A DNA stretch of 57,594 bases from Oscillospiraceae bacterium (GCA_017523995.1 JAFWUX010000134.1:1-57594); one strand, 5' to 3'; shown: positions 16,128 through 24,700, counted from the stretch's first letter. The notes: generated by a model from the sequence alone, not told the origin. A program made the numbers and translations.

Positions 16128-16188
16128 GAAGTGAATAAACGGGAGCCGCTCCAGTCAAACGCGATTGGGGCGGCTTTCAGTTTTTCGC
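16109..16188. repeat. Palindrome-rich element fragment overlapping the AraC stop
   Basis: It begins GGTATCTCCGGCGGAG inside the AraC frame and continues to a hairpin GGGAGCCGCTCC..GGGGCGGCTTT (about 16142-16178) followed by a T-rich stretch, the same terminator module as in the full copies. The GGGGGC and CTGGGGAT palindromes are missing, so the copy is internally deleted. Confidence 0.7.
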
Positions 16189-16246
16189 TTTTCTCTTTTC
16201 ATTATGCTCTATTCACTTGCGGTTGGCACTGCCGACCGCAGTCCAT

Positions 16247-16275
16247 TTGACTTACGGTCCCGCATCTGCTATAAT
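16247..16275 (+). promoter_or_regulatory. Promoter of the two-component operon
   Basis: TTGACT (16247-16252), 17 bp, perfect TATAAT (16270-16275), 35 bp before the TTG start codon. Confidence 0.88.
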
Positions 16276-16310
16276 AACCACAGGGACAACATCACAAAGG
16301 GGCTGAGAAT

Positions 16311-17000
16311 TTGAATCCGAAACAGATTTTACTCGTCGATGATGACACCGCACTGTCCGCGATCATCAAACAGATGCTCGAGGGCTGCGGCTACGCGGTC
16401 ACGCACGCGGAGACCGCAGAGCAGGCATATGATCTGCTCGCAAAACAGCGGTTCCATCTGCTGCTGCTTGATATCAACCTGCCGGATGCAACCGGCTTTG
16501 AAATCTGCAAAACACTGCGGCAGGCATCCAGCGTGCCGGTGATCTTTGCGAGCGCGCGCACCGCCGAGGATGACCGCATCCGCGGGCTGGAAATCGGCGG
16601 CGATGACTATCTCCCGAAGCCCTATTCGCTCAAGGAGCTGCTCGCCCGTGTCCGTGCCCTGATGCGCCGCACCTACGGCTTTTCCGAGCAGCAGGATGAA
16701 ATCAGCTTCGGGGATGTGACCGTCCGGCAGGCATCGCGCACCGTGACAAAGGGCGGAACCCCCGTCAATCTGGCACAGCGCGAATTCGATCTGCTGCTCT
16801 ATCTTTGTCAGCACCGGAATACCGCAATCGAAAAGGAAAAGCTGCTCTCGGAGGTCTGGGGCGCATTCTCGGCGGTCGAGCCTTCGACGCTTGCGGTGCA
16901 TATCCGCTGGCTGCGCGAAAAGCTCGAGGACGATCCGGCGAATCCGCGGTATATCAAGACCGTCTGGCGGCTCGGCTACATGCTGGAGGCGGATACATGA
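16311..17000 (+). CDS. OmpR-family response regulator
   Basis: A 229-residue regulator with an N-terminal receiver (acidic pocket DDD at 10-12, phosphorylated Asp54 in LLLLDINLPD, and a conserved Lys in LPKPYS) and a C-terminal winged helix (LAQREFDLLLYL...VHIRWLREKLEDDPANPRYIKTVWRLGYML). Translation must start at TTG 16311 (MNPKQILLVDDD), with AAAGGGG upstream. Its stop overlaps the start of the kinase (ATGA). Its target is unknown; the spaced TCTTAA repeats before the TraX-ABC operon at 20441 are one candidate. Confidence 0.95.
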   Translation: MNPKQILLVDDDTALSAIIKQMLEGCGYAVTHAETAEQAYDLLAKQRFHLLLLDINLPDATGFEICKTLRQASSVPVIFASARTAEDDRIRGLEIGGDDYLPKPYSLKELLARVRALMRRTYGFSEQQDEISFGDVTVRQASRTVTKGGTPVNLAQREFDLLLYLCQHRNTAIEKEKLLSEVWGAFSAVEPSTLAVHIRWLREKLEDDPANPRYIKTVWRLGYMLEADT

Positions 17001-18127
17001 AAAAGCTGATTCTGCTTGCTTTGACCGCTGCACTCCTGCTGATTGCCGCCGCGTTTCTGCTGCGTGCGCCGGAGCAAAATACAGAACATGGTGAAATGCT
17101 CGTTGCGCTCAATGAGATCGAACAGCTTGCAGGGCGCGGCGATTCTGCGCTCGCTGCGGAGAAAGCCGCCGCGCTCCGGGAGCAGATGCAGCAGCAGGAT
17201 CCGGCAGTGCAGCAGGATTGCCGGATTCCGCTGATGTGCGGTATCTGCCTGCTGTTTCTCGGCGGCGTGACAGGCTATTGCTGCCTTGCGGTGCTGCGTC
17301 CGTTTGAAAAGCTCTCGCATTTTGCCGATGAGATCGCCTCGGGCAATTTTGATCTGCCGCTCAAATATGAACGCTCCAATTACTTCGGCAAATTCACATG
17401 GGGATTTGACCGCATGCGCTGCGAGATCAGCAATGCGCGCGCACGCGAAAAGGCTGCGATTGAGAACAACAAAACCGTGATTGCCTCGCTCTCGCATGAT
17501 ATCAAGACGCCGGTCGCTTCTGTCCGTGCCTATGCAGAGGCGCTTGACATGGGCATGGCGCAGAATGCCGCACAGCGTGCGGAATATCTGAATATGATGA
17601 TGCAGAAATGCGATGAAATCACAAAGCTCACGGATGATATGCTGCTGCATGCGCTCTCCGATCTCGGGAGACTGCGGATGCAGCCGGAGACATTTGATCT
17701 CAGTGCGCTGACTGCGGAGACGGTTCGTTCGCTTTTCGCAGGGCTTTCGGATATCCGCTTTACAAAGCCGCTCTTTCCTGCGGATGTCTGTGCCGATCCG
17801 ATGCGGATTGCGCAGGTGCTCGAGAATCTGATTCACAATGCGCGCAAATACGCGAAATCCGATGTCGATATCACGATCACGCGGGATGCGGATTTTATCC
17901 TGCTGCATGTCCGCGATTACGGCGGCGGCATTCCCGATGCGGATCTGCCGTTTATCTGCGATCAGTTCTACCGCGGCAGCAACACCGGAACGGAATCCGG
18001 CGCAGGGCTCGGGCTGTATATCGTGAAATTTGTCGCGGAGCAGTCCGGCGGCAGCGTTACGCTTGAAAATCACGAAAACGGGCTGGAAGTGACCGTTGCG
18101 CTGCCCTGTGCAGAAGAGAATCACTGA
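16997..18127 (+). CDS. Sensor histidine kinase
   Basis: A 376-residue membrane kinase. Two membrane segments (about 4-22 and 79-99) flank a short extracytoplasmic loop of about 55 residues. Then comes a HAMP-like linker, the dimerisation/phosphoacceptor box with His167 (SLSHDIKTPVASVRAYAEAL), and an ATPase domain with N box (LENLIHNARKYA), G1 (VRDYGGGIPD) and G2 (GAGLGLYIVK). It overlaps the regulator by 4 bases. The small loop leaves little room for a dedicated sensor domain, so it may sense within the membrane or with a partner such as an ABC transporter. Confidence 0.95.
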   Translation: MKKLILLALTAALLLIAAAFLLRAPEQNTEHGEMLVALNEIEQLAGRGDSALAAEKAAALREQMQQQDPAVQQDCRIPLMCGICLLFLGGVTGYCCLAVLRPFEKLSHFADEIASGNFDLPLKYERSNYFGKFTWGFDRMRCEISNARAREKAAIENNKTVIASLSHDIKTPVASVRAYAEALDMGMAQNAAQRAEYLNMMMQKCDEITKLTDDMLLHALSDLGRLRMQPETFDLSALTAETVRSLFAGLSDIRFTKPLFPADVCADPMRIAQVLENLIHNARKYAKSDVDITITRDADFILLHVRDYGGGIPDADLPFICDQFYRGSNTGTESGAGLGLYIVKFVAEQSGGSVTLENHENGLEVTVALPCAEENH

Positions 18128-18239
18128 TTGCCCTGCAATGACAACAGCCGCACAGTGCGTCAGTCCCACTGTACGGCTGGAGATTTATCGTATGACACGC
18201 AATGCGCTGAATGTGTGATGGGGTGGGCTTATGCCTGCC

Positions 18240-18710
18240 CTAATATTCCATTTTGCCTTGCTTTGTTATATTTCCTTGCTCATCAAACTCAACGTACTCT
18301 TGTTGATCCCAATCATTAATCCTATCAATTTTTCCATTTTCATACCATACATAACTTTTTCCTACACACCTGTTATTCTTATTAACTATATAGTTCATAA
18401 CCTTACCCGATTTATAGAAGTGAACTTCTACTCCGTCTTCCAAACCATCTTTAATATGCATATAATACCACAAGTCCGGTTTGCCATAAAATAATTGAAA
18501 TAACACGCCGCTGAACCGTTTGCTAAAATCAGGATTGCGCCAATTATCACGATAGCACAAATATGTTAGGCGGTTCATGATGCATTCTGTAATATCAACC
18601 TCATCCCAATTTGTTCCGTGTTCGAATACATAATCCTGTGATAAGATCGTTATCACTTTATTTTCAAGCAAATAGTCAAGGGAAAATTTACCCGGATCAA
18701 TCGGTTCCAT
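18240..18710 (-). CDS. YwqK/MORN_2-type repeat protein, copy A
   Basis: A 156-residue soluble protein. Residues 1-45 are a conserved head (MEPIDPGKFSLDYLLE...TILSQDYVFEHG). Residues 65-150 hold three MORN_2-like repeats (GLEDGVEVHFYKSGKV, CVGKSYVWYENGKI, EFDEQGNITKQGK), the pattern found in proteins annotated as YwqK-family antitoxins. It is nearly identical to copy B over the first 70 residues and diverges in the middle. It is AT-rich against GC-rich neighbours and carries the conserved leader GGAGGTCTGAG. No toxin gene is adjacent. Last gene of the four-gene array; binding or immunity role is inference. Confidence 0.82.
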   Translation of the reverse strand: MEPIDPGKFSLDYLLENKVITILSQDYVFEHGTNWDEVDITECIMNRLTYLCYRDNWRNPDFSKRFSGVLFQLFYGKPDLWYYMHIKDGLEDGVEVHFYKSGKVMNYIVNKNNRCVGKSYVWYENGKIDRINDWDQQEYVEFDEQGNITKQGKMEY

Positions 18711-18743
18711 ATATTCTCAGACCTCCTCCAAAAGTATTATGGC

Positions 18744-19205
18744 TCACAATTTGCCTTGCTTTGTTATATTTCCTTGCTCATTAAACTCAACGTACTCTCG
18801 TTGATCCCAATCATTAATCGCATCAATTTTTCCATTTTCATACCATACATAATTTTTTCCTACTAACCTACCATTATTCAAAACTCTATAATTTAAGACC
18901 TTACCCGATTTATAGAAGTGAACTTCTATTCCGTCTCTCAAACCATCTTTAAGATGCATATAATACCACAGGTTCAGATCATCCCATTTTTCATATAACA
19001 CGCCGCTGAACCGTTTGCTAAAATCAGGATTGCGCCAATTATCACGATAGCACAAATATGTTAGGCGGTTCATGATGCATTCTGTAATATCAACCTCATC
19101 CCAATCTGTTCCGTGCTCGAACACATAATCCTGTGATAAGATCGTTATTACTTTATTTTCAAGTAAGTAGTCAAGGGAAAATTTACTCGGATCAATTGGT
19201 TCCAT
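18744..19205 (-). CDS. YwqK/MORN_2-type repeat protein, copy B
   Basis: 153 residues, closest to copy A. The head and the TECIMNRLTYLCYRDNWR block are identical, while the segment around residues 70-82 (LYEKWDDLNLWYYM versus LFQLFYGKPDLWYYM) and the repeat loop (RVLNNGRLVGKNY) have changed. This leaves a conserved frame with variable surface loops, as expected for paralogues under diversifying selection or with different partners. The same Shine-Dalgarno block (GGAGGTCTGAG) precedes it. 33 bp separates it from copy A. Confidence 0.82.
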   Translation of the reverse strand: MEPIDPSKFSLDYLLENKVITILSQDYVFEHGTDWDEVDITECIMNRLTYLCYRDNWRNPDFSKRFSGVLYEKWDDLNLWYYMHLKDGLRDGIEVHFYKSGKVLNYRVLNNGRLVGKNYVWYENGKIDAINDWDQREYVEFNEQGNITKQGKL

Positions 19206-19288
19206 ATATTCTCAGACCTCCTTCAAATTGTCCGGAATCGCTGTCACGACCGGAGATTTATCGTATGATGCGGAATGCGCTGAATTTG

Positions 19289-19804
19289 TCAGTCCGCTTT
19301 GCCCTGCTTTGTAATGTTCCCTTGCTCATCAGCCTCGATGCGCCTGTTCTGTTTCCGTCTGCGATCAATATACTTTTTTATCATTCCGTTTTCGTACCAT
19401 TCATAAAATCTCCCCGTAATGATTCCTTTACAAAAGACACTATAGTAGTGAATCTTACCCGAAGGATAGAACTTAACTTCTACTCCATCCTTTAATCCGT
19501 CTTTATAAAAGGCATAAGACATGAGGTTACCGTTATCATATATTTCATATAACAGTCCGGTAAATAATCCTTCCAAATCGCAAACATAGTAGAAATTTGC
19601 TTCATCAAACCCGATTTCATCATCTTCCCAATCAATTCCATGTTCAATCACATATTCCATGGATAATATTTTCAGCGTTTTATGTGCAAGCACATGATCT
19701 CTGGATAATGGCGTCAAATCCGGCTTTCTATTCTCTTTTTGTTCCTTTGGCATTGGGTTCGGCGGTTTGGGCATTGGTTTTGTTGATTTCGGCTTTATAA
19801 ACAT
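19289..19804 (-). CDS. YwqK/MORN_2-type repeat protein, copy C with Pro/Lys-rich N-terminus
   Basis: 171 residues. The MEPIDP head is replaced by a Pro/Lys-rich start (IKPKSTKPMPKPPNPMPKEQ), after which the family pattern resumes (TLKILSMEYVIEHGIDWEDD). Repeats follow: LFTGLLYEIYDNGNLM, GLKDGVEVKFYPSGKI, ITGRFYEWYENGMI, ADEQGNITKQGK. It lacks the DNWRNPDFSKRF block of copies A and B. Just 3' of the stop, 19249-19288 resembles the sequence 3' of copy A (GGAGATTTATCGTATGA), which points to tandem duplication of gene plus flank. Confidence 0.8.
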   Translation of the reverse strand: MFIKPKSTKPMPKPPNPMPKEQKENRKPDLTPLSRDHVLAHKTLKILSMEYVIEHGIDWEDDEIGFDEANFYYVCDLEGLFTGLLYEIYDNGNLMSYAFYKDGLKDGVEVKFYPSGKIHYYSVFCKGIITGRFYEWYENGMIKKYIDRRRKQNRRIEADEQGNITKQGKAD

Positions 19805-19835
19805 AATCCTCAGACCTCCTCCACTGTATTTTGCT

Positions 19836-20315
19836 TCACGCTTTGCCCTGCTTTATAATGTTCCCTTGTTTATCAAACAGGATGCGCTGGTTCTGATCAC
19901 AGTCAATATATTTTTTTATCCTTCCGTTTTCATACCATTCATAGGATTTTCCTGCCGGTTTTCCTTTCTCATAGACACAATAACTCTGCACGGCACCTGA
20001 GGGATAGAACCCGACTTCCGCGCCGTCCTGCAAACCATTATCATAATATGCATAATCCATAAGGGTTCCATCCTGAAAATCCGTGTTAAAAAACGGATAA
20101 TACTTCATGTCTTTATGATCGTATACTTCATATGCCAGTCCGCTGAAACGAAACCCGTCACGATCGACCGTATAGTATCCGCATTCGTCCCAGTTAAGTT
20201 CCGCATCGTCCCAGAATACACCGTGTTCAATCACATAATCACGGGATAAGATCGTTACCGCTTTCTTTTCAAGTAAGCAGTCAAGAGAGAGTTTATTCGG
20301 ATCAATCGGGTTCAT
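19836..20315 (-). CDS. YwqK/MORN_2-type repeat protein, copy D (first of the array)
   Basis: 159 residues, promoter-proximal. Head MNPIDPNKLSLDCLLEKKAVTILSRDYVIEHG, then repeats FRFSGLAYEVYDHKDM, GLQDGAEVGFYPSGAV, PAGKSYEWYENGRI, FDKQGNIIKQGK. It is shared with copies A-C in architecture but clearly diverged in the middle (residues 45-90). GAAGGAGGTCTGAG precedes the ATG and a promoter lies at 20378-20406. No signal peptide or membrane segment, so it acts in the cytoplasm or is exported unconventionally. Confidence 0.82.
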   Translation of the reverse strand: MNPIDPNKLSLDCLLEKKAVTILSRDYVIEHGVFWDDAELNWDECGYYTVDRDGFRFSGLAYEVYDHKDMKYYPFFNTDFQDGTLMDYAYYDNGLQDGAEVGFYPSGAVQSYCVYEKGKPAGKSYEWYENGRIKKYIDCDQNQRILFDKQGNIIKQGKA

Positions 20316-20377
20316 TTTTCTCAGACCTCCTTCATCGTATTTTGCTTCATGGGATGCTTTGTAATGTCTTTGTTTTG

Positions 20378-20406
20378 ATTATATCATATTATTTTGAAAA
20401 GTGCAA
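20378..20406 (-). promoter_or_regulatory. Promoter of the YwqK-type array
   Basis: Minus strand: TTGCAC (20401-20406), 17 bp of AT-rich spacer, perfect TATAAT (20378-20383), about 60 bp before copy D. It lies back to back with the TraX operon. Confidence 0.85.
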
Positions 20407-20440
20407 TGGAGCAGCGAAAAAAACGAATGAACCGCCCGGC

Positions 20441-20475
20441 TCTTAAAGATTTCTTAATCGCAGATGTGGTATACT
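20441..20475 (+). promoter_or_regulatory. Extended -10 promoter with spaced TCTTAA repeats before the TraX-ABC operon
   Basis: An extended -10 TGG-TATACT (TATACT at 20470-20475) has no -35 hexamer. In its place are direct repeats TCTTAA at 20441-20446 and 20452-20457, with 11-bp periodicity, ending 12 bp before the -10. Direct half-sites about one helical turn apart are typical of OmpR-class response regulators acting at a promoter. Which regulator binds is inference. Confidence 0.5.
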
Positions 20476-20510
20476 GACAGTATCATAGCAGAAACAGGGA
20501 GGGATACTGT

Positions 20511-21275
20511 ATGAACGAACCGCGCAGATATCAGATTCTGAACCGCGACGCCTGCAAATATCTTGCGATTTTCCTGATGTTCTGGGGACATCTCTTTGGG
20601 TGGCGGATCCTCATGAAGCAGCCGGATGTCGGTGTTCCGTATAGCGTGATGCCGCTCTGGATGCGCATTGTCACGCATTTTTCGATTTTCTGTCCGCCGG
20701 TGATGTTCTTCTTTGTCGCGGACGGCTACAAGTACACGCGCGACCGCAGAAAATATGCGCTCCGGCTCGGGATCTTCGCGCTGATCACACAGCCTTTTGA
20801 CTGGCTCGTTTTTCAGCCGGTGTACGGCTGGCATACAACCAATGTCATTTTTACGCTGTTCTTCGGGCTGCTCGGCATCATGGCGTGGGAGAGCAGATGC
20901 AAAACATGGCAGCGTGTGCTGCTCGTCGCTTTGTGCTGCAGTCTTTCGCTGCTGCTCTTTTCAGACTGGATGATCTTCGGCGTGCTGTTTATCCTGTTTC
21001 TGCATGGCTTCCGTGAAAAACCGAAGGCGAGATTTACGGCGTATCTCTCCCTGACGCTGCTCTGGCTGCTGACGGGCTTCATCGGCGCGGAATTCAACGC
21101 AGGCTTCTGGCTCGATAAGGCGCTCGATCTTGCGATGATGCTGCTCGCCTACTTCTGCATGACAACGCTTTACAACGGCAGAAAGGGCAGGCATCCGCAG
21201 TTTGCCAAGTGGTTTTTCTACGGCTTCTATCCGGTTCATTATCTCGTGATCCGGATCATCACAATGCTGACATAA
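20511..21275 (+). CDS. TraX-family membrane protein
   Basis: A 254-residue polytopic protein, mostly hydrophobic, beginning YQILNRDACKYLAIFLMFWGHL and ending WFFYGFYPVHYLVIRIITML. The Asp/Lys near the start of helix 1 and the FYPxHxLxI ending are the usual TraX marks. TraX acetylates F pilin, but chromosomal Firmicute members have no known substrate. GGGAGG precedes the ATG. It is 18 bp upstream of an ABC exporter, so a link to envelope modification or peptide resistance is plausible but unproven. Confidence 0.88.
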   Translation: MNEPRRYQILNRDACKYLAIFLMFWGHLFGWRILMKQPDVGVPYSVMPLWMRIVTHFSIFCPPVMFFFVADGYKYTRDRRKYALRLGIFALITQPFDWLVFQPVYGWHTTNVIFTLFFGLLGIMAWESRCKTWQRVLLVALCCSLSLLLFSDWMIFGVLFILFLHGFREKPKARFTAYLSLTLLWLLTGFIGAEFNAGFWLDKALDLAMMLLAYFCMTTLYNGRKGRHPQFAKWFFYGFYPVHYLVIRIITMLT

Positions 21276-21293
21276 AAATTGGAGGAATCAATC

Positions 21294-22061
21294 ATGCAGG
21301 AAAAACAGACCATTCTTTCCGCAAAGGGACTCTGCAAGAGCTTTGCTCACAACGGCGGACAGGTTCACATCCTCAGCGGAATGGATCTCGATATCTATCA
21401 AGGCGATTTTACCGTCATTATGGGCGCTTCCGGCTCGGGCAAATCGACTTTGCTCTATGCCCTCAGCGGCATGGACCGCGCAACCGCCGGAACTGTCATA
21501 TATCAGGGGAATGACCTTGTCAAAATGAGCGAGAAGCAGCTGACGGCGCTCCGGCGCAGCGACTTCGGATTCATCTTTCAGCAGATGCATCTTGTCAGCA
21601 ACCTGACCCTGCGCGAGAATATCACTGTGCCGGGATATCTCAACCGCAAGCGCACCGCCGCGGAAACCGATCAGCGCGCCGATGAACTGCTCGAACAAAT
21701 GGGGCTTTCCCATATCAAGGATCATCTGCCTGCACAGTGCTCGGGCGGCGAGCAGCAGCGCTGTGCCGTTGCAAGAGCGATCATCCATGAGCCGGAGCTG
21801 CTCTTTGCCGATGAGCCGACCGGCGCGCTCAACAAGCGCAATACAACCGAGGTGCTGGACCTGCTGACCGCGCTCAATGCTGCCGGTCAGAGCATCCTGA
21901 TGGTGACGCATGATGCAAGAGCCGCGCTGCGTGCCTCAAGGATCATCTACATCTCGGACGGCAAGGTGGTCAGTGAACTGACGCTTTCGCCCTATACCGC
22001 AGAATCGGAAAAGCATCGCGAGGCGCAGGTCACTGCGTGGCTTGCCGCGTTGGAATGGTGA
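21294..22061 (+). CDS. ABC transporter ATP-binding protein (MacB/LolD/BceA class)
   Basis: A 255-residue ATPase. Walker A is GASGSGKST, the Q loop FIFQQMHLVSNLTLREN, the signature CSGGEQQR (Cys replaces the usual Leu), Walker B LLFADEP with TGALNK, and the H loop MVTHD. The class is recognised by its pairing with an FtsX-type permease. GGAGG at 21281-21285 selects ATG 21294. It lies between TraX and the permease in one operon. Confidence 0.95.
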   Translation: MQEKQTILSAKGLCKSFAHNGGQVHILSGMDLDIYQGDFTVIMGASGSGKSTLLYALSGMDRATAGTVIYQGNDLVKMSEKQLTALRRSDFGFIFQQMHLVSNLTLRENITVPGYLNRKRTAAETDQRADELLEQMGLSHIKDHLPAQCSGGEQQRCAVARAIIHEPELLFADEPTGALNKRNTTEVLDLLTALNAAGQSILMVTHDARAALRASRIIYISDGKVVSELTLSPYTAESEKHREAQVTAWLAALEW

Positions 22062-22069
22062 GGTGCGGC

Positions 22070-24409
22070 ATGCGGAGTATCTTCAAACTGCTTTTTGCCA
22101 ATCTGCGGCACAAAAAGGGCGCATTTACGGGCATTGTCATCCTCATGGCGATTGTGACGCTTTCCTATACGGTCACGCTGAGCAACAACCGCAATCTGGA
22201 GCAGACGGTCGATGAGAGTTTTTCCGAGCAGCAGATCGGCGACTGGGTGTTTCAGCTCGAAGCATCCCCCTCGCAGGAGATCACCGATGTGCTGCAGTCG
22301 CATCCGGAGATCACCGGCACACATGAGGAACATTTCATCCGGATCGACGCGCCGGTTCTTGCAGGCGGCAAAGAATCGCTCGACCTGACGGTTCTGCGCT
22401 GCGGTCAGAAAACTGACCGGCTCTTCAATGAACAGCTGAACGGACTGACGGATTTTCAGCCGCTCAAACAGGGCGAGACCTATCTTTCCTATAAGCTCGC
22501 AAGGCTGGAAGGCTTTGAAATCGGCGATGAAATTCAGATCAAAACGCAAAACGGCTATGACGAGAAATTCACCGTCCGCGGCTATTATCAGGATGTTGTG
22601 GACAGCACTGTCGGCACTGCGCTGGTCTCTCAGGCGGATTATGACCGCATCCTTGCAAAATGCGACGGCATTTATGACCTGAACCGGACGGTTTTCAGCG
22701 GCATCAAGCTGCATGTCAATGTCAAAGAGGGAACGGATCTGCGCGCACTGGAAAAGACGCTGAAAAAGGAATGCGATCTGTTTCAGAATGCATCTGCAGT
22801 CAATACCAAAGAGGAGCTGCGGTATTTGTGCATGATCATTGCCTCGACCGGTACGCGGCTTGTCGCGGTCTTTACGGTTTTGCTGGTGCTCATTGTCATG
22901 ATCGTGATCGGCAGCAGCATCGGCACGGCGGTCGAAACGGAATATGTCAATCTCGGTGTGCTGAAGGCAGTCGGATTTGGAAAAGGGCATCTTCGCGCCG
23001 TCTGGGCAATGCAGTATACGCTTGCGGTGCTGCTCGGTTCCGTCATCGGGCTGCTGCTTGCAATGCCTGTCACAAACCTGATGGGTGCGATGTTCACGCG
23101 CCTTTCCAAAATCCTGACAAGCAACCGTCTGGCGCTCGGCAGATGCGCCCTTGCTGCGTTCCTGATTCTGCTGGTGTGCATGGTCTATGTCTTTTTCGCG
23201 ACGGCAAAGGTCGGGCGGATTTCGCCGGTGCGCGCAATCTCCGGCGGGCACAGCGAGATCTACTTTGACAGCCGCCTGCAAATGCCGATCCGGAAGCGCG
23301 GACTGCATTTTCTGGTCGCGCTGCGGCAGTTTACATCGCGGTTCCGGAGCTATTTCGGCAGCATGGTAATTGTTGCGCTGCTGGTGTTCTTCCTCTGCAC
23401 GGTTATGATCTTCACAGGCGGCATCAACGCCGATCTGTTCATGACGCCGACCGGCGATATCGAGATGAATATGCTCAGCGGCGCACTGACAAAGGAGCAT
23501 GTGCCGGAAGTGGAAAAAATCTGCAAACGCTGTGATCCCGATGCGGAAATCCTGCTCTGGACGGGCAGATATACCTACGCCGAGGATGAAAAAATCCTGC
23601 TGGAAGTGTATAACACGGAGTCGCTGTTTACAAAGCCGCTTGCGGGCAGGCTGCCGGAATATGACAACGAGATCACGGTGACGGAACTGTTTGCGGATAA
23701 AGTTCAGAAGCAGATCGGCGATTCGGTGACCGTGCAGTTCGGTGACAAACAGGCGAATTTCATCATCACCGGACTGATTCAGAGCGTACAGCAGATCAGC
23801 TGTTCCGGCGTGCTGGAGATCACCGCAGAAGGCGGCAGCCGCCTCGGCATTGATGCGCCGGATATCGGCTATGTGCGGCTCGCGGATCTGTCGCAGAAAA
23901 CCGCGCTGACAAATGCGCTGAATGATGAAATGTCTGAATATCTCTCGGCAAGAGAATTTGAACCGGGCGCATATATGGCGGATATCATTGAGACGGTCAA
24001 TCTTGTGATGAAGCTGATCATCTGGGCGGTCTACGGTGTTTCGATCGTGTTTGCGGCGGTTGTCGTGTCGATGATCTGCCGGAGAGTGTTCCTCAGGGAG
24101 CGCACCGATCTCGGCATCTTCCGCGCACTGGGATTTTCGGTGCCGTCGCTGCGGCTGCAGTTCGGACTGCGGTTCCTGCTGGTTGCGGTTGCAGGTTCCG
24201 TTCTCGGATGCGTCGCCTCGGTGCTGGGCTCGTGCAGGCTGCTCGCGGTTCTGATGCGGATGATCGGCATCTCGCGCTTTGACAGACCTTTGACAGGGGA
24301 GCTGTTCCTGCTGCCGACAGTCGCGGTCAGTGCGGCGTTCTTTGTCTGCGCATTCCTCTCATCGCGCCGGATCCGCACCGTTTCCGTCCGCGAACTGGTA
24401 ACCGAGTGA
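22070..24409 (+). CDS. ABC transporter permease with two FtsX domains
   Basis: A 779-residue permease. It has an N-terminal membrane segment (about residues 18-40), an extracytoplasmic domain, an FtsX block of three helices (about 265-390), a second extracytoplasmic domain, and a C-terminal FtsX block (about 645-775). The second block ends in the SSRRIRTVSVRELVTE tail usual for this group. Such permeases work mechanically on periplasmic/extracellular lipids or peptides rather than importing solutes. GGTGAGG gives ATG 22070, 8 bp after the ATPase stop. A palindrome element starts 4 bp after the stop codon. Confidence 0.93.
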   Translation: MRSIFKLLFANLRHKKGAFTGIVILMAIVTLSYTVTLSNNRNLEQTVDESFSEQQIGDWVFQLEASPSQEITDVLQSHPEITGTHEEHFIRIDAPVLAGGKESLDLTVLRCGQKTDRLFNEQLNGLTDFQPLKQGETYLSYKLARLEGFEIGDEIQIKTQNGYDEKFTVRGYYQDVVDSTVGTALVSQADYDRILAKCDGIYDLNRTVFSGIKLHVNVKEGTDLRALEKTLKKECDLFQNASAVNTKEELRYLCMIIASTGTRLVAVFTVLLVLIVMIVIGSSIGTAVETEYVNLGVLKAVGFGKGHLRAVWAMQYTLAVLLGSVIGLLLAMPVTNLMGAMFTRLSKILTSNRLALGRCALAAFLILLVCMVYVFFATAKVGRISPVRAISGGHSEIYFDSRLQMPIRKRGLHFLVALRQFTSRFRSYFGSMVIVALLVFFLCTVMIFTGGINADLFMTPTGDIEMNMLSGALTKEHVPEVEKICKRCDPDAEILLWTGRYTYAEDEKILLEVYNTESLFTKPLAGRLPEYDNEITVTELFADKVQKQIGDSVTVQFGDKQANFIITGLIQSVQQISCSGVLEITAEGGSRLGIDAPDIGYVRLADLSQKTALTNALNDEMSEYLSAREFEPGAYMADIIETVNLVMKLIIWAVYGVSIVFAAVVVSMICRRVFLRERTDLGIFRALGFSVPSLRLQFGLRFLLVAVAGSVLGCVASVLGSCRLLAVLMRMIGISRFDRPLTGELFLLPTVAVSAAFFVCAFLSSRRIRTVSVRELVTE

Positions 24410-24413
24410 CTGC

Positions 24414-24518
24414 GGTATCTCCGACGGATTTGAAATGGGACGCTGCCTGTACTCCGCTTTTATATTTGAATAGAGAAAGCTGCCGGAATGTGTGTGAAGC
24501 AGATTCCGGCGGTTTTTA
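24414..24518. repeat. Palindrome-rich element fragment with terminator, after the permease
   Basis: It opens GGTATCTCCGACGGATTTG, lacks most internal palindromes, and continues into a hairpin CTGCCGGAA..TTCCGGCGG followed by TTTTT (about 24480-24518), which probably terminates the ABC operon. The remaining DNA up to 24624 shows nothing recognisable. Confidence 0.7.
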
Positions 24519-24624
24519 TCAAGATATGAATTGCGCCTTTTCCATCGTGCACACAGCGCCCGACTGCATTGATCTAAAGCACTCCGGCAAGAAGACCGTT
24601 TCACAAAAGATTCTTTCTCTCCGG

Positions 24625-24653
24625 TTGCTTTTTACGTTATAATATGCTATAAT
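24625..24653 (+). promoter_or_regulatory. Promoter of the 24701 gene
   Basis: TTGCTT (24625-24630), 17 bp, perfect TATAAT (24648-24653). A second TATAAT-like box lies inside the spacer. Confidence 0.82.
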
Positions 24654-24700
24654 ATATGCGGTTGTGTTGTGCTAACTGCGGATGAGGGGAGAGGATCAAA

